Source of the DNA: Clostridiales bacterium
GTDB taxonomy: Bacteria > Bacillota > Clostridia > Saccharofermentanales > Saccharofermentanaceae
DNA length: 64,000 nt
Assembly: GCA_017962145.1 (NCBI GenBank)
Contig: JAGCVX010000010.1
Coordinates: 62,001 to 126,000 of the forward strand
Direction of reading: 5' to 3'
The notes beneath the pieces are model-generated. The model worked only from the letters and a program-made list of their open reading frames with translations. It was not told the origin of the DNA and did not search any database. A program made the translations under genes and the position numbers. Positions 33,947 through 43,745 of the stretch are shown one piece after another. Position 1 is the stretch's first letter. Every line of letters begins with the position of its first letter.

Positions 33947-35749
33947 ATGAAGCGAAGTGCGAAATTGAGTTTGTTGTTTTCGTTGATCGGGGCTATCCTG
34001 ATCACGTTCATAGCGCAGTCAAATATCCTGTATGGTCCTGACCAGTATATTCAGGACATGCTTTATCAGAAGCCGGGCGTTGCATCTGCCGATATCGTGA
34101 TCATCGGTATCGACAACAAGGCACAGCAAGAGTTCGGGAATTATTTCAACTGGGACAGATCGGTCGTGGCCAGCGCGCTCGAGGTTTTAGCATCCGATCC
34201 GAATAAACTTCCGGCGGTGGTTGCCATCGATGCACTTTATGGCGGGCGCACCGAGGACATTTACGACAATCAGCTTGTGGATGCGGCATCTAAACTCGAC
34301 GTCATCACTGCATCTTCCGTTGAATTTGACGTGGTACAGACTTTCGGTGAAGATGGCGTGACCATCAGCCGTTATGCGGCTGTCGGATATACCCCTCCGT
34401 TTGAACTTCTCCGAAAAGTCACGACAGAAGGACATATCAATGAACTTCTGGATACAGATGGTGTTATGCGCCATGCGCTTCTTTATGTTAAGCCCCGTCA
34501 AAATGTGACCGTGTATTCCATGGCCTACCAGGCGGCGAGAAAATATGCGCAGAAACATGGACAGCAGCTGGAACTTCCGGAGACGAATTCCAGAGGACAC
34601 TTCTATATTCCGTACACGGCAACGCCTCACACCTATTATGATGATGTTTCCCTGGCAGATCTGATCAACGGGGATGTCAATCCGGATTACTATGCCGGAA
34701 AGATCGTCCTGATCGGACCTTATGCGGAAGGACTTGCGGATCAGTGGCCCGTTCCGATCTCGCGTGGTAAACAGATGTATGGTGTCGAGATCCAGGCAAA
34801 CGTGATCCAGTGTATCCTCGACGGAAACTACAAGCTGGAAACGCCGGACCGTCCGCAGCTGATCCTTCTGTTCCTGGCAAGCTTTTTTGTTCTGCTTATG
34901 GTTTTCCAGATCCCGTTTTTATATTCTTCGATCATCTGTGTGATCCTCGCGATCACGCACATCTTTGTATGTGCTGCATTTTATAATCTGGGCTACATCT
35001 GGCATCCTCTATGGCTCACGGGAGCCATGGTGTTGATGCTGGTTACGTCGATCGTCGTGCACTATCTGAGTGTGGCCAAGCAGCGTAAGAAAGTAACCAG
35101 CACGCTGGAACGATATGTTGCGCCGAATATCGTAAAAGAACTGTTGCGCGAAGGTACGGAAAGCCTCGGTCTCGGCGGCAAACTCTGCGACATCGCCGTG
35201 CTGTTTGTCGATGTGCGTGGCTTTACTACGATGTCGGAAAACAAAGATCCACGAACGATCGTATCTATCCTGAACCGGTATCTGGCTATGACCAGCAGCT
35301 GTATCGAGCAGAACGAAGGTACGCTCGATAAGTTCATCGGAGATGCGACGATGGCATTCTGGGGTGCTCCGCTTCCTCAGGAAAATGCGATCTATCTGGC
35401 ATCGAAAACTGCGCTCGAAATCGTAGAGGGCGCGGAGAAACTGTCCAAGGAACTCAAAGAAGAAATCGGTGTGGATCTTCGTGTCGGTGTCGGAGTGCAT
35501 TTCGGGCCGGCTGTCGTAGGAAACATGGGATCGGAAAAACATATGGATTATACGGCCGTAGGCGATACCGTCAATACGGCATCCAGACTGGAGTCCAATG
35601 CGCCGGGAAGTACAGTCTATATCAGCCGCGTCGTGGCTGAAAAACTTGGTGAGAAGGCAGAAGTGGAATCACTTGGCGCAAAAGTAAAACTCAAAGGAAA
35701 GGCAGAAGGCTTCGAGGTTCTGATCCTGAAGTCTTTGAAGGATGAGTAG
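33947..35749 (+). CDS. CHASE2-domain adenylate cyclase
   Basis: A 600-residue class III cyclase. An N-terminal helix (about 5-23) is followed by an extracytoplasmic CHASE2 sensor domain (about 25-295, with ADIVIIGIDNKAQQEFG), three helices (about 300-380) and a cytoplasmic catalytic domain. Metal-binding Asp residues are in FVDVRGFT and DKFIGDATMAFWG; Lys before FIGD and Asp in DYTAVGDTVN fit the ATP-selective pair, and Asn/Arg in VNTASRLES fit transition-state residues, so it should make cAMP. The ATG at 33947 follows cagggtgg; an upstream TTG (33932) is less likely. The next gene overlaps its 3' end by 8 bp. Confidence 0.88.
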   Translation: MKRSAKLSLLFSLIGAILITFIAQSNILYGPDQYIQDMLYQKPGVASADIVIIGIDNKAQQEFGNYFNWDRSVVASALEVLASDPNKLPAVVAIDALYGGRTEDIYDNQLVDAASKLDVITASSVEFDVVQTFGEDGVTISRYAAVGYTPPFELLRKVTTEGHINELLDTDGVMRHALLYVKPRQNVTVYSMAYQAARKYAQKHGQQLELPETNSRGHFYIPYTATPHTYYDDVSLADLINGDVNPDYYAGKIVLIGPYAEGLADQWPVPISRGKQMYGVEIQANVIQCILDGNYKLETPDRPQLILLFLASFFVLLMVFQIPFLYSSIICVILAITHIFVCAAFYNLGYIWHPLWLTGAMVLMLVTSIVVHYLSVAKQRKKVTSTLERYVAPNIVKELLREGTESLGLGGKLCDIAVLFVDVRGFTTMSENKDPRTIVSILNRYLAMTSSCIEQNEGTLDKFIGDATMAFWGAPLPQENAIYLASKTALEIVEGAEKLSKELKEEIGVDLRVGVGVHFGPAVVGNMGSEKHMDYTAVGDTVNTASRLESNAPGSTVYISRVVAEKLGEKAEVESLGAKVKLKGKAEGFEVLILKSLKDE

Positions 35750-37466
35750 TATGTTGACGTTTTTTGGTAGAGGTTCGGCATTTTGCGAAGAACAGAACAG
35801 TGCATATTTCCTGTCGGATGCGGACATGATTCTTCTGGATTGTCCGATGTCCGCGTTCCAGAGGATCAAGACGATGGATCTTCGCAATGTTTCCAGGATC
35901 TATGTTCTGGTAACTCATACGCATGGCGATCACATCAGCGGAATCGGCATGCTGATCGACTACGAGTATTTCGTCGGAAATGTACCGGTGACGATCGTGG
36001 CGCCGAGTGAACCGGTCCGCCGCGATCTGGAATACTATATAAAGAATCTCGAGGGTATCCGCGATGAGTGGTTTGAGATGACTGACGTCAATACACTTTC
36101 CGCAAACTGGCTGAAGACAGTCGTTCCTACGACACATTCACCGGAACTCGGCGGCAAGTGCTTCGGATATGTGCTTCGTATCGAAGGAAAGACGGTCGTG
36201 TATACCGGTGATACAAATACTCTGGATCCTTTCATCCCGTATCTTCAGAAGGACAGCATCCTCTATACCGAAGTGTCTTCACAGAAGAGTCCGATCCATC
36301 TTTCGGCAGAATCCGCGCGTGAGACGATCAAGGATCTCGAGAACCAGGGTGTGACGGTATTTCTGATGCATCTGGATGATGAAGAAAAGATCGTCAAGAC
36401 CATGAACCGCACCCAGTCCCGTCCGGCACCTCTGATGCCGGCACAGCAGGATGGAGATCTGGTCGAGGACAGCGCCATGAAGGAAGTGCTCGATATCAGC
36501 GAGCAGCTTTATAAAGAAATGTGTTCCGGAAAGAAGAACGACCACATCATGCTTTTCCTGTATCTTACGGAGCTCGGAAAAGTTCTCGTCGGCGCGGACC
36601 GAGCCTCCTTCTGGAAATGGGATAAGAGAAGAAAGAAACTCTGGACGACATCGGCCATCGGCGTCGAGAAGATCGAGATCCCCGATGATACGGGACTTGT
36701 CGGAAAAGCGATCAAGCAGAAAAAAGTGCTCGTCACGAACGATCCGTATAACGATCCGGATTTCAATCCGGAGGTCGATAAGAAGACCGGCTATCTGACA
36801 CGTCACGTGATGGTCCTTCCTGTCGCGGATGTAAATGGCGAAGCCATCGGTGCATATCAGCTGATCAATAAGATCGGAAGCCAGAATGGATTTGACGAGA
36901 AAGAAGACATCAGAAAACTTTCGCTGGCGGCGTTGATCTGCGGTATCGCGCTCGAGTCCGAAACATTCCTCGAAGAGGCCTACCACGATAAACTCACGAA
37001 ACTGAAAAACCGCATGGGCTTCTACAGTGACTTTGCCCGTGTATACAGCGAATATATGTCGCCGGAATGCGACAAGCCGATGAGCATGTTCATCTGCGAT
37101 ATCGATAAGTTTAAAAACGTAAATGATACCTACGGCCATAACGCCGGTGACGATGTACTGTCCTTTATGGCGGGCATCCTGCAGTCTTCCTGCTCGGCGA
37201 AAGATATGGCATATCGCTGGGGCGGTGAGGAGTTCATCATGATCATGCGCGATACGGCGCTTGCCGAGTGTGCACAGAAAGCCGAAGTGATCCGTAATGC
37301 CGTCATGCATACGGACTTCCCGGCTGACGGAAAGATCCTGCACTGCACGGTCAGCTTCGGCTGTCGTCAGTTCGATCCGAAAATGTCGATCGAAGATAAT
37401 ATCAGTGAAGCCGATAAGCACCTCTACGAGGCAAAAGAAGGCGGACGAAACCAGGTTCGCTATTAA
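35742..37466 (+). CDS. Metallo-beta-lactamase-fold / GAF / GGDEF protein
   Basis: A 574-residue three-domain cytosolic protein. Residues 1-225 are a metallo-beta-lactamase fold with THTHGDH (57-63), a further His in TTHSPE, Asp in YTGDTN and a late His in FLMHLDD, so the metal site looks complete. Residues about 255-405 form a GAF domain (LTELGKVLVGADRASFWKW ... AIGAYQLINK). Residues about 412-574 form a diguanylate cyclase with DIDKFKNVNDTYGHNAGD and GGEEF at 493-497. Expected output is c-di-GMP; the MBL part may hydrolyse a phosphodiester or sense a ligand. ATG at 35742 overlaps the cyclase gene; an alternative ATG is at 35751. Confidence 0.87.
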   Translation: MSSMLTFFGRGSAFCEEQNSAYFLSDADMILLDCPMSAFQRIKTMDLRNVSRIYVLVTHTHGDHISGIGMLIDYEYFVGNVPVTIVAPSEPVRRDLEYYIKNLEGIRDEWFEMTDVNTLSANWLKTVVPTTHSPELGGKCFGYVLRIEGKTVVYTGDTNTLDPFIPYLQKDSILYTEVSSQKSPIHLSAESARETIKDLENQGVTVFLMHLDDEEKIVKTMNRTQSRPAPLMPAQQDGDLVEDSAMKEVLDISEQLYKEMCSGKKNDHIMLFLYLTELGKVLVGADRASFWKWDKRRKKLWTTSAIGVEKIEIPDDTGLVGKAIKQKKVLVTNDPYNDPDFNPEVDKKTGYLTRHVMVLPVADVNGEAIGAYQLINKIGSQNGFDEKEDIRKLSLAALICGIALESETFLEEAYHDKLTKLKNRMGFYSDFARVYSEYMSPECDKPMSMFICDIDKFKNVNDTYGHNAGDDVLSFMAGILQSSCSAKDMAYRWGGEEFIMIMRDTALAECAQKAEVIRNAVMHTDFPADGKILHCTVSFGCRQFDPKMSIEDNISEADKHLYEAKEGGRNQVRY

Positions 37467-37478
37467 GGAGGAACAACT

Positions 37479-38600
37479 ATGTTTGCAAGAACCATGAACG
37501 GCTTTGACAAGCCGGTTTCGCTTTTGGGATTCGGATGCATGCGCTTCCCGACGACCGAGGACGGAAAAATCGACAAAAAGCGCGCCAGAGCGATGCTCCT
37601 TCGTGCGCATGAGATGGGTGTGAATTATTACGATACCGCTTATCCTTACCACGGCGGAGAGTCCGAGCTCGTTGTCGGTGAAGTGTTAAATGAACTTCCG
37701 CGTGACTCGTATTTTCTGACGACTAAGCTTCCGGTATGGGAGATCAAGACCAGAGAAGACGCAGAGAAGATGTTCCAAAAGCAGCTCGAAAAGCTCCAGA
37801 AGGACTATCTCGATCTTTATCTTCTGCATGCGATGGACGCATCGCGTTTCGAAGAGATGGAAAAAGCCGGCGTCATCGACTTTATGTTCGACCTGAAAAA
37901 GCAGGGCAAGATCAAGAATGTGGGTTTTTCTTTCCACGACGAATATGCGACGTTTGAAAAGTGGATCAAGGCGTATCCGTGGGATGCATGCCAGATCCAG
38001 TTCAACTTCATGGATACCGAAAACCAGGCAGGTACCAAGGGACTTCTCCTTGCCGAATCGCTGGGCATCCCGGTCATCGTCATGGAGCCGATCCGCGGTG
38101 GTTCGCTCTGCATGTATCCGGATGATCTGCTCGATGAGCTCAATTCGATCCGTCCCGGCAAGTCGAAGGCATCCTGGGCGCTTCGCTTCGTCGCTTCATT
38201 TGAAAATGTAAAGGTCATCCTTTCCGGAATGTCCGCAGAAGACCAGCTCGAGGATAATCTCTCTACATTTAATAACTATGAGCCGATGGATGAAAAAGAA
38301 CTCGAGGCCATGGGCCGTCTTCGTGACGCACTCGACGCACGTGTATTTAACCGCTGCACCGGCTGCCGTTACTGCATGCCGTGCCCGGGAGGTGTCGATA
38401 TCCCGCGTTCTTTCCGTATCTGGAACGAGTATGGAAAATACGGAAATCAAGGCCATACGAAGTGGGAGTGGAGCATGCTCAAGGACGAAGAAAAGCCGGA
38501 GAACTGCCTGCAGTGCGGTGCCTGTGAAGAGCAGTGTCCGCAGCATATTTCGATCCGTGAGGACCTGGTGAAAGTAAGCGAACTCATCGGCAATCTCTGA
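37479..38600 (+). CDS. Aldo/keto reductase with C-terminal [4Fe-4S] domain
   Basis: A 373-residue cytosolic oxidoreductase. Residues 1-290 form the TIM-barrel aldo/keto reductase (LGFGCMRFPT, YYDTAYPYHGGESE with the catalytic Asp/Tyr, GFSFHD, PIRGGSL). The last 85 residues carry cysteine clusters CTGCRYCMPCPGG and CLQCGACEEQCPQ, which fit ferredoxin-type iron-sulphur sites. Such fused enzymes are common in anaerobic Firmicutes; the physiological substrate is unknown. aaggagg precedes the ATG, 12 bp behind the GGDEF gene, so it may be the fourth gene of that transcript, though functionally unrelated. Confidence 0.88.
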   Translation: MFARTMNGFDKPVSLLGFGCMRFPTTEDGKIDKKRARAMLLRAHEMGVNYYDTAYPYHGGESELVVGEVLNELPRDSYFLTTKLPVWEIKTREDAEKMFQKQLEKLQKDYLDLYLLHAMDASRFEEMEKAGVIDFMFDLKKQGKIKNVGFSFHDEYATFEKWIKAYPWDACQIQFNFMDTENQAGTKGLLLAESLGIPVIVMEPIRGGSLCMYPDDLLDELNSIRPGKSKASWALRFVASFENVKVILSGMSAEDQLEDNLSTFNNYEPMDEKELEAMGRLRDALDARVFNRCTGCRYCMPCPGGVDIPRSFRIWNEYGKYGNQGHTKWEWSMLKDEEKPENCLQCGACEEQCPQHISIREDLVKVSELIGNL

Positions 38601-38617
38601 GAAATATGCAAATTCAT

Positions 38618-38646
38618 TTGACGCGAGACGTTTTTTAGAGTAATAT
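38618..38646 (+). promoter_or_regulatory. Promoter of rpsU
   Basis: TTGACG (38618-38623), 17-bp spacer, TAATAT (38641-38646); the rpsU start is 64 bp downstream. Confidence 0.75.
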
Positions 38647-38709
38647 ATGTTCTGTTTGAAACCGATATGTAGGTTTTCCAAGTTTATTGCACGGAAGGAG
38701 GGATAACAA

Positions 38710-38883
38710 GTGTCGGAAATCAGACTTAAAGAAAATGAGTCCCTTGACAGTGCTTTGCGCCGTTTTAAGCGTTCCTGCGCTCGTTCTGGTGTACTCGCTG
38801 AGGTACGCAAGAGAGAGCACTACGAAAAGCCTTCTGTACGCCGTAAGAAGAAGTCGGAGGCGGCTAGAAAGCGCAAGAGATAA
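38710..38883 (+). CDS. rpsU: 30S ribosomal protein bS21
   Basis: A 57-residue protein that starts with GTG after ggaggg. The sequence ([20 protein letters not shown], then [20 protein letters not shown] and a Lys/Arg-rich tail) is typical bS21, which sits near the anti-SD end of 16S rRNA and helps initiation. It has its own promoter and a strong terminator. It is too short to be picked up by ordinary length cut-offs. Confidence 0.96.
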   Translation: MSEIRLKENESLDSALRRFKRSCARSGVLAEVRKREHYEKPSVRRKKKSEAARKRKR

Positions 38884-38910
38884 TCTTGGGTATCAAGTTT
38901 AGTTCATCCA

Positions 38911-38944
38911 AAACCTGTCGGATCTGATCCGGCAGGTTTTTTCT
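38911..38944 (+). terminator. Terminator of rpsU
   Basis: aaacctgtcgga pairs with ccggcaggttt (38911-38939, one GU pair), followed by a run of six T. Confidence 0.9.
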
Positions 38945-38998
38945 TGTTCTCGAAAAAAGAGTGTTACAATAATAGAAGTAACTAAGAAGAATTGGGGT

Positions 38999-41197
38999 AT
39001 GGGTGTGATCCTTCTTGAGAAAAAATGGCATCTTCCAGATGAAGCAAGACAGGCCGAAGGAGAGTCTTCGTTAACGCGGAGCCTTCTTTTTGCGCGGGGG
39101 ATCAGAAGCAACGAGGAGATATCGAAGTTTTTGTCCCGTCAGCCGAACGACTGGCACGACCCTTTCCTCATGAACGATATGCAGCCGGCAGTGGACCGTA
39201 TCTGCCAGGCCGTGACTTCTGCCGAGAAGATCCTGATCTGTGGTGACTACGATGCAGACGGTGTGACTTCTACGGCGATCCTGATGTCTTTCCTTCGTAA
39301 AGTGCGCGCAAATGTGGATTACGTGATCCCGGACCGCGTTTCGGAAGGATATGGTATCTCCGAACCACTTACTTCAAGAATCGAAGCGCATCAGCCGAAA
39401 CTTCTGATCACCGTGGACTGCGGTGTGGCAAACGAAGACGCGGTTTTGCGCCTGATGGAAGAAGGACTCGACGTGATCGTTACGGATCACCATGAGGTCA
39501 AAGATTCTCTTCCGCCGGCTCTCGCGGTCATCGACTGCAAACGAAAAGACAACACGTATCCCTTTATCCATCTTTGCGGTGCCGGTGTGGCACTGAAAGT
39601 CGTGGCCGCATGCTGTACGAAACTGACCGGCCGCGTGGAGATGGAAGAGTGGAAGAACTATATCGATATCGCGGCCATCGGTACGATCGCCGATGTCGTC
39701 AGTATCACGGGTGAGAACCGTACCATCGTCAAAGAAGGTCTGCGTCTTCTGGCCAGAACGAACCGTCCGGGTATCCGGGCTCTGTTTGCGATCGTGCGTC
39801 AGAACGCTTCAAATCCTTCTGCGCCGATCTCTTCAACGGAGATTGCTTTCCAGATCGCACCGAAGATCAACGCATGCGGGCGACTGGGCGATGCTTCCCG
39901 TGCCGTAGAACTGCTGCTTACGACTGATACGAAGCGGGCACAGGAACTGGCAGAAGAATTAAACCGAGAAAATACACGCCGGCAGGAACTGGAGCAGGCG
40001 GTGCTGGAAGAAGCGGTCGCAAAGATCGAGTCTGACCGCCAGATGATCGAACAGCTGAAGAATAACTCGATGCCGATCGTCGTAGCCGGCGATAACTGGC
40101 ACGTCGGTATACTGGGAATCGTAGCGAACCGTCTGGTCAACCGCTATCAGCGCTCGGCCATCGTATTTACAAAAGATCCGGGTGAAAAAGCCGCGGATGG
40201 TTCTTCCCGTGCGATCTTAAAGGGAAGCTGCCGTACGGCCGGGGATTTCCCGATCCTGGAGTGCCTCAAGTACTGTGGCGATGCGGTCTGGCAGTATGGC
40301 GGACATAAACGTGCCGCCGGTGTCAGCGTCTCAGAAGACCAGTTCGAAGAATTCCAAAAGCGCGTCAGTGCATTTGCCAAGGAAAGAAAAGAGACCCATG
40401 CCGATGACGATCTGCAGTTTATCGAGGTGGACAGAAAACTTCTGCCGTCGGAACTGACACTCGAATCCGCGGAAGAGATCCTCGGACTCGAACCATTTGG
40501 CGAAGGAAACAGAGAACCGGTATTTCTGCTTTCCGGATTGAAGATCACACAGACCAAGGTGTGCGGTGCCACAGGACGGCACCTGAAGATGACCCTGGCG
40601 TGCAAGGACGAAGAAACAGGGGAGATCAAGAGCCTCGACGCCATCGCATTCGGGCAGGGTGAATGGGTCGATATGTTCGTACCCGGAAGCATGATCGATG
40701 CGCTCGTCGAGTTGGGCGTGCATTCGTGGAACGGAAACGACAGTCTTTCTCTGCAGGTCATCGATATGCACTTTATGCCGATCGGAAAGACGATCTGGGA
40801 TACGCCGCAGGTTCTGGAGAATCTCTATCGGAACAAACTGCCGCTACGGCAGGTCGCCATGATCGGCAAATGCAAGGAAGAAGAACTTCTGCCGAACGGC
40901 GAAGAGATGGGGATCTTGTACCGCTATCTGAAGGAAAACTGCACCAGCGAGGCAAATATGTGTGACATGCATCTTCTGGCGCGGCTTTTGACCGGAAAGT
41001 TTAAAAAGCCCCTTCACGCCTTTAAGATCTCGCGTGCGATGGATATTTTCAGGGAAGCAGGACTTCTGGATCTTCTCCGACTGAATGACGAACGTATATG
41101 TTTTTCCTTGCTATCCGTGCAAGACAAGGTTAAACTTGAGGATACGAAGACATACCGTGCTCTGTACGGTACTTCGGGACAGAAACAGGAGAGTTAA
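38999..41197 (+). CDS. recJ: Single-stranded-DNA-specific exonuclease RecJ
   Basis: A 732-residue DHH-family 5'-3' exonuclease used in recombination and mismatch/base repair. Motifs: CGDYDADGVTS (motif I/II), TVDCGVAN, VTDHHEV (the DHH motif), then DHHA1 with GGHKRAAGVS, and a C-terminal OB-like part. Length is normal for clostridial RecJ with a C-terminal extension. SD ttgggg is very close to ATG 38999; GTG at 39005 is an alternative start. The (p)ppGpp synthetase gene follows at 9 bp, a usual Firmicute neighbourhood (recJ-apt-relA, here without apt). Confidence 0.94.
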   Translation: MGVILLEKKWHLPDEARQAEGESSLTRSLLFARGIRSNEEISKFLSRQPNDWHDPFLMNDMQPAVDRICQAVTSAEKILICGDYDADGVTSTAILMSFLRKVRANVDYVIPDRVSEGYGISEPLTSRIEAHQPKLLITVDCGVANEDAVLRLMEEGLDVIVTDHHEVKDSLPPALAVIDCKRKDNTYPFIHLCGAGVALKVVAACCTKLTGRVEMEEWKNYIDIAAIGTIADVVSITGENRTIVKEGLRLLARTNRPGIRALFAIVRQNASNPSAPISSTEIAFQIAPKINACGRLGDASRAVELLLTTDTKRAQELAEELNRENTRRQELEQAVLEEAVAKIESDRQMIEQLKNNSMPIVVAGDNWHVGILGIVANRLVNRYQRSAIVFTKDPGEKAADGSSRAILKGSCRTAGDFPILECLKYCGDAVWQYGGHKRAAGVSVSEDQFEEFQKRVSAFAKERKETHADDDLQFIEVDRKLLPSELTLESAEEILGLEPFGEGNREPVFLLSGLKITQTKVCGATGRHLKMTLACKDEETGEIKSLDAIAFGQGEWVDMFVPGSMIDALVELGVHSWNGNDSLSLQVIDMHFMPIGKTIWDTPQVLENLYRNKLPLRQVAMIGKCKEEELLPNGEEMGILYRYLKENCTSEANMCDMHLLARLLTGKFKKPLHAFKISRAMDIFREAGLLDLLRLNDERICFSLLSVQDKVKLEDTKTYRALYGTSGQKQES

Positions 41198-41206
41198 GAA
41201 ACGAAG

Positions 41207-43636
41207 ATGAGTGGAGACAGCAAGAAAACCGAAGAACTCTCAGAGGAAGTAAAGGAGATCTTTGATACCCTGCGGGACGAACACATGCCCGAGGATATCA
41301 GCGAAGATATCCTCGATATGCTCGATGAGGTCATCAGTAAATACAGATCCTATTCGGAAAAAGACGAGTCGGATCGGATCCGCCGCGCCTTCGTTTTCGC
41401 ATATAAAGCACATATCTCCCAGAAGAGAAAATCCGGTGAGCCGTACATCATCCACCCGATCGCGACTGCGCAGATCCTGACGGAACTCGAAGTCGATACC
41501 GATACGCTGGTGGCGGCGCTGCTCCACGATACCGTGGAAGATACGCCGGTAACCTCGGATCTTCTTAAAGAGATCTTCGGAGAAGATGTGGCCCTTCTGG
41601 TAGACGGTGTCACCAAACTCGGTCAGATCCCGTATTCTTCGAAAGAAGAGCAGCAGGCGGAAAATATGCGTAAGATGTTCCTGGCGATGGCCAAGGATAT
41701 CCGTGTTATCCTCATCAAGCTTGCGGACCGTCTGCACAATATGCGTACCATGAAGCATCAGAGCTCGGAAAGACAAAGAGAGATCTCCATGGAGACGCGC
41801 GATATCTATGCGCCTTTGGCACATCGTCTCGGTATCTATAAGATCAAGTGGGAACTCGAAGACCTGTGTCTCCGCTATACCGATCCGGATGCATATTACG
41901 AACTCGTCGGCGCGATCTCCCAGAAGCGTTCCGAGAGAGAAAAGTTCCTGGAAAAAGTGGTCGGAGAGCTTTCCGACCGAGTATCCCAGATGGGGATCCG
42001 TGCCGAGATCGAAGGCCGTCCGAAGCATTTCTACAGTATCTATAACAAGATGAAGAATCAGGGCAAGCACCTCGATCAGATCTACGATATCTTCGCATGT
42101 CGAATCATCGTAGACACGGTTTCGGACTGCTATGCCGTACTGGGTCTGGTACACGAGATGTACTATCCGATGCCTGGCCGTTTCAAAGACTATATCGCGA
42201 TGCCGAAACCGAATATGTATCAGTCTCTGCATACGACCGTTATCGGAAAAGAAGGTATTCCTTTCGAGGTACAGATCCGTACACTGGCGATGCACCGTAC
42301 TGCTGAATACGGTATCGCAGCGCACTGGAAGTATAAAGAGAACGGTAATTCAAATGCGACGGGCAAAACTACGTCTTTCGACAACAAGCTTTCCTGGCTC
42401 AGACAGATCCTGGACTGGCAGGGTGAATCGAAAGATGCAGGCGAGTATCTGGATTCCTTGAAGACCGGACTTGTCGCAGAAGAAGTATTCGTATTTACAC
42501 CGAAGGGCGACGTTATCTCGCTGCCGCTTCATTCGTGTCCGATCGACTTTGCGTACTCGATCCACAGTGGTATCGGTAACCGCATGTACGGTGCCAAGGT
42601 AAACGGCCGTCTCGTGCCGCTTTCCTACGAGCTGCAAAACGGCGATATCGTAGAGATCCTCGCGTCCGATCAGATCAAGGGACCGTCCCGTGACTGGCTG
42701 AAGATGATCAAGACTTCCGCTGCGAAGTCAAAGATCAACCAATGGTTCAAAAAAGAATCGAGAGATGACAATATTCTCCTCGGAAGAGATGCTGTTGAGC
42801 GCGAGATGAAAAAACTCGGCTTTACTCCGCAGCAGCTTTTGCAGAAGAGTTATGTTGAAGCAATCTTGAAAAAGACCGCGCAGAATACTCTCGAAGATCT
42901 TTATGCTGCGATCGGCTATGGCGTGATCACGGCACAGAAAATCGTCGGCAGACTTCGTGATGAATATATCCGTTCACTGCCGGAAGACGAGAGATTCGAA
43001 ATGGGATATCGTGTCACGCAGGCCGGACAGGTCGTCTACCAGCCGATCAACCGCGAGATCTTAGACGAGAACAGCATCACGGCAGGCCCGGCATTTTCTG
43101 CAAGTTCGCAGGAGCATAATCATTCCGGAAAGCGTCCGGCGTCCCGCGCAAACCAGGATACGGGCGTCGTCGTAACCGGCATCGACAACTGTCTGGTACA
43201 TCTGTCCCGCTGCTGTAATCCGGTACCGGGCGATGAAATTATCGGCTATATCACACGTGGTAACGGTGTCGGTGTCCATAGAAAAGACTGCAGCAATATC
43301 AGGAACATCATGAGAAACGCGACCGCCTCGGCAAGAGCCGCAGAGCGTGCTTCTCGTCTGATCGAAGTTTACTGGTCGAACCAGCAACACACCAAGGCGA
43401 TCTATCCTGTCGAGTTTACCGTTATCGCACACGACCGTCGTCATCTTCTGGCGGATATCTCGAATGCGATCGCAGAAGAGCGCATCCCGATCACGTCCGC
43501 GCAGATGTCGGCCATGAAAGATATTACGGCACGCTTCACCATGACGATCGAAGTCAAGGATCAGGAGCAGCTCGATCGTGTATTCGGAAGAATCAAGGCG
43601 ATCCGCGATGTCATCGAGGTAAGAAAGGGAAACTGA
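41207..43636 (+). CDS. Bifunctional (p)ppGpp synthetase/hydrolase (RelA/SpoT homologue)
   Basis: An 809-residue long RSH. Order: an extended N-terminus (1-50), HD hydrolase domain (about 55-200, HDTVEDTPVT intact, so hydrolysis is expected), synthetase domain (about 250-385, RPKHFYSIYNKMKNQG and YQSLHTTVIG), TGS (about 420-480, VFTPKGDVISLP), helical and zinc-finger region (CCNPVPGDEIIGYITRGNGVGVHRKDC) and a C-terminal ACT domain. It sets the stringent response to amino acid starvation on the ribosome. It ends with a bidirectional terminator. The preceding aggag lies about 13 bp before the ATG. Confidence 0.95.
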   Translation: MSGDSKKTEELSEEVKEIFDTLRDEHMPEDISEDILDMLDEVISKYRSYSEKDESDRIRRAFVFAYKAHISQKRKSGEPYIIHPIATAQILTELEVDTDTLVAALLHDTVEDTPVTSDLLKEIFGEDVALLVDGVTKLGQIPYSSKEEQQAENMRKMFLAMAKDIRVILIKLADRLHNMRTMKHQSSERQREISMETRDIYAPLAHRLGIYKIKWELEDLCLRYTDPDAYYELVGAISQKRSEREKFLEKVVGELSDRVSQMGIRAEIEGRPKHFYSIYNKMKNQGKHLDQIYDIFACRIIVDTVSDCYAVLGLVHEMYYPMPGRFKDYIAMPKPNMYQSLHTTVIGKEGIPFEVQIRTLAMHRTAEYGIAAHWKYKENGNSNATGKTTSFDNKLSWLRQILDWQGESKDAGEYLDSLKTGLVAEEVFVFTPKGDVISLPLHSCPIDFAYSIHSGIGNRMYGAKVNGRLVPLSYELQNGDIVEILASDQIKGPSRDWLKMIKTSAAKSKINQWFKKESRDDNILLGRDAVEREMKKLGFTPQQLLQKSYVEAILKKTAQNTLEDLYAAIGYGVITAQKIVGRLRDEYIRSLPEDERFEMGYRVTQAGQVVYQPINREILDENSITAGPAFSASSQEHNHSGKRPASRANQDTGVVVTGIDNCLVHLSRCCNPVPGDEIIGYITRGNGVGVHRKDCSNIRNIMRNATASARAAERASRLIEVYWSNQQHTKAIYPVEFTVIAHDRRHLLADISNAIAEERIPITSAQMSAMKDITARFTMTIEVKDQEQLDRVFGRIKAIRDVIEVRKGN

Positions 43637-43664
43637 TTCCCAAATGAGTCGAATCAAGTAAAGA

Positions 43665-43700
43665 AAAGGCCGTGTAACGATGTTACACGGCCTTTATTTT
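43665..43700. terminator. Bidirectional terminator
   Basis: A perfect 14-bp stem (43665-43678 with 43682-43695), three-base loop, T-rich on both sides. It serves the RSH gene and the convergent RNase J gene. Confidence 0.92.
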
Positions 43701-43745
43701 CAGTGTTTTCAAGTACTAGTGCATTTGAAACGGAAGCCTTAAAGA

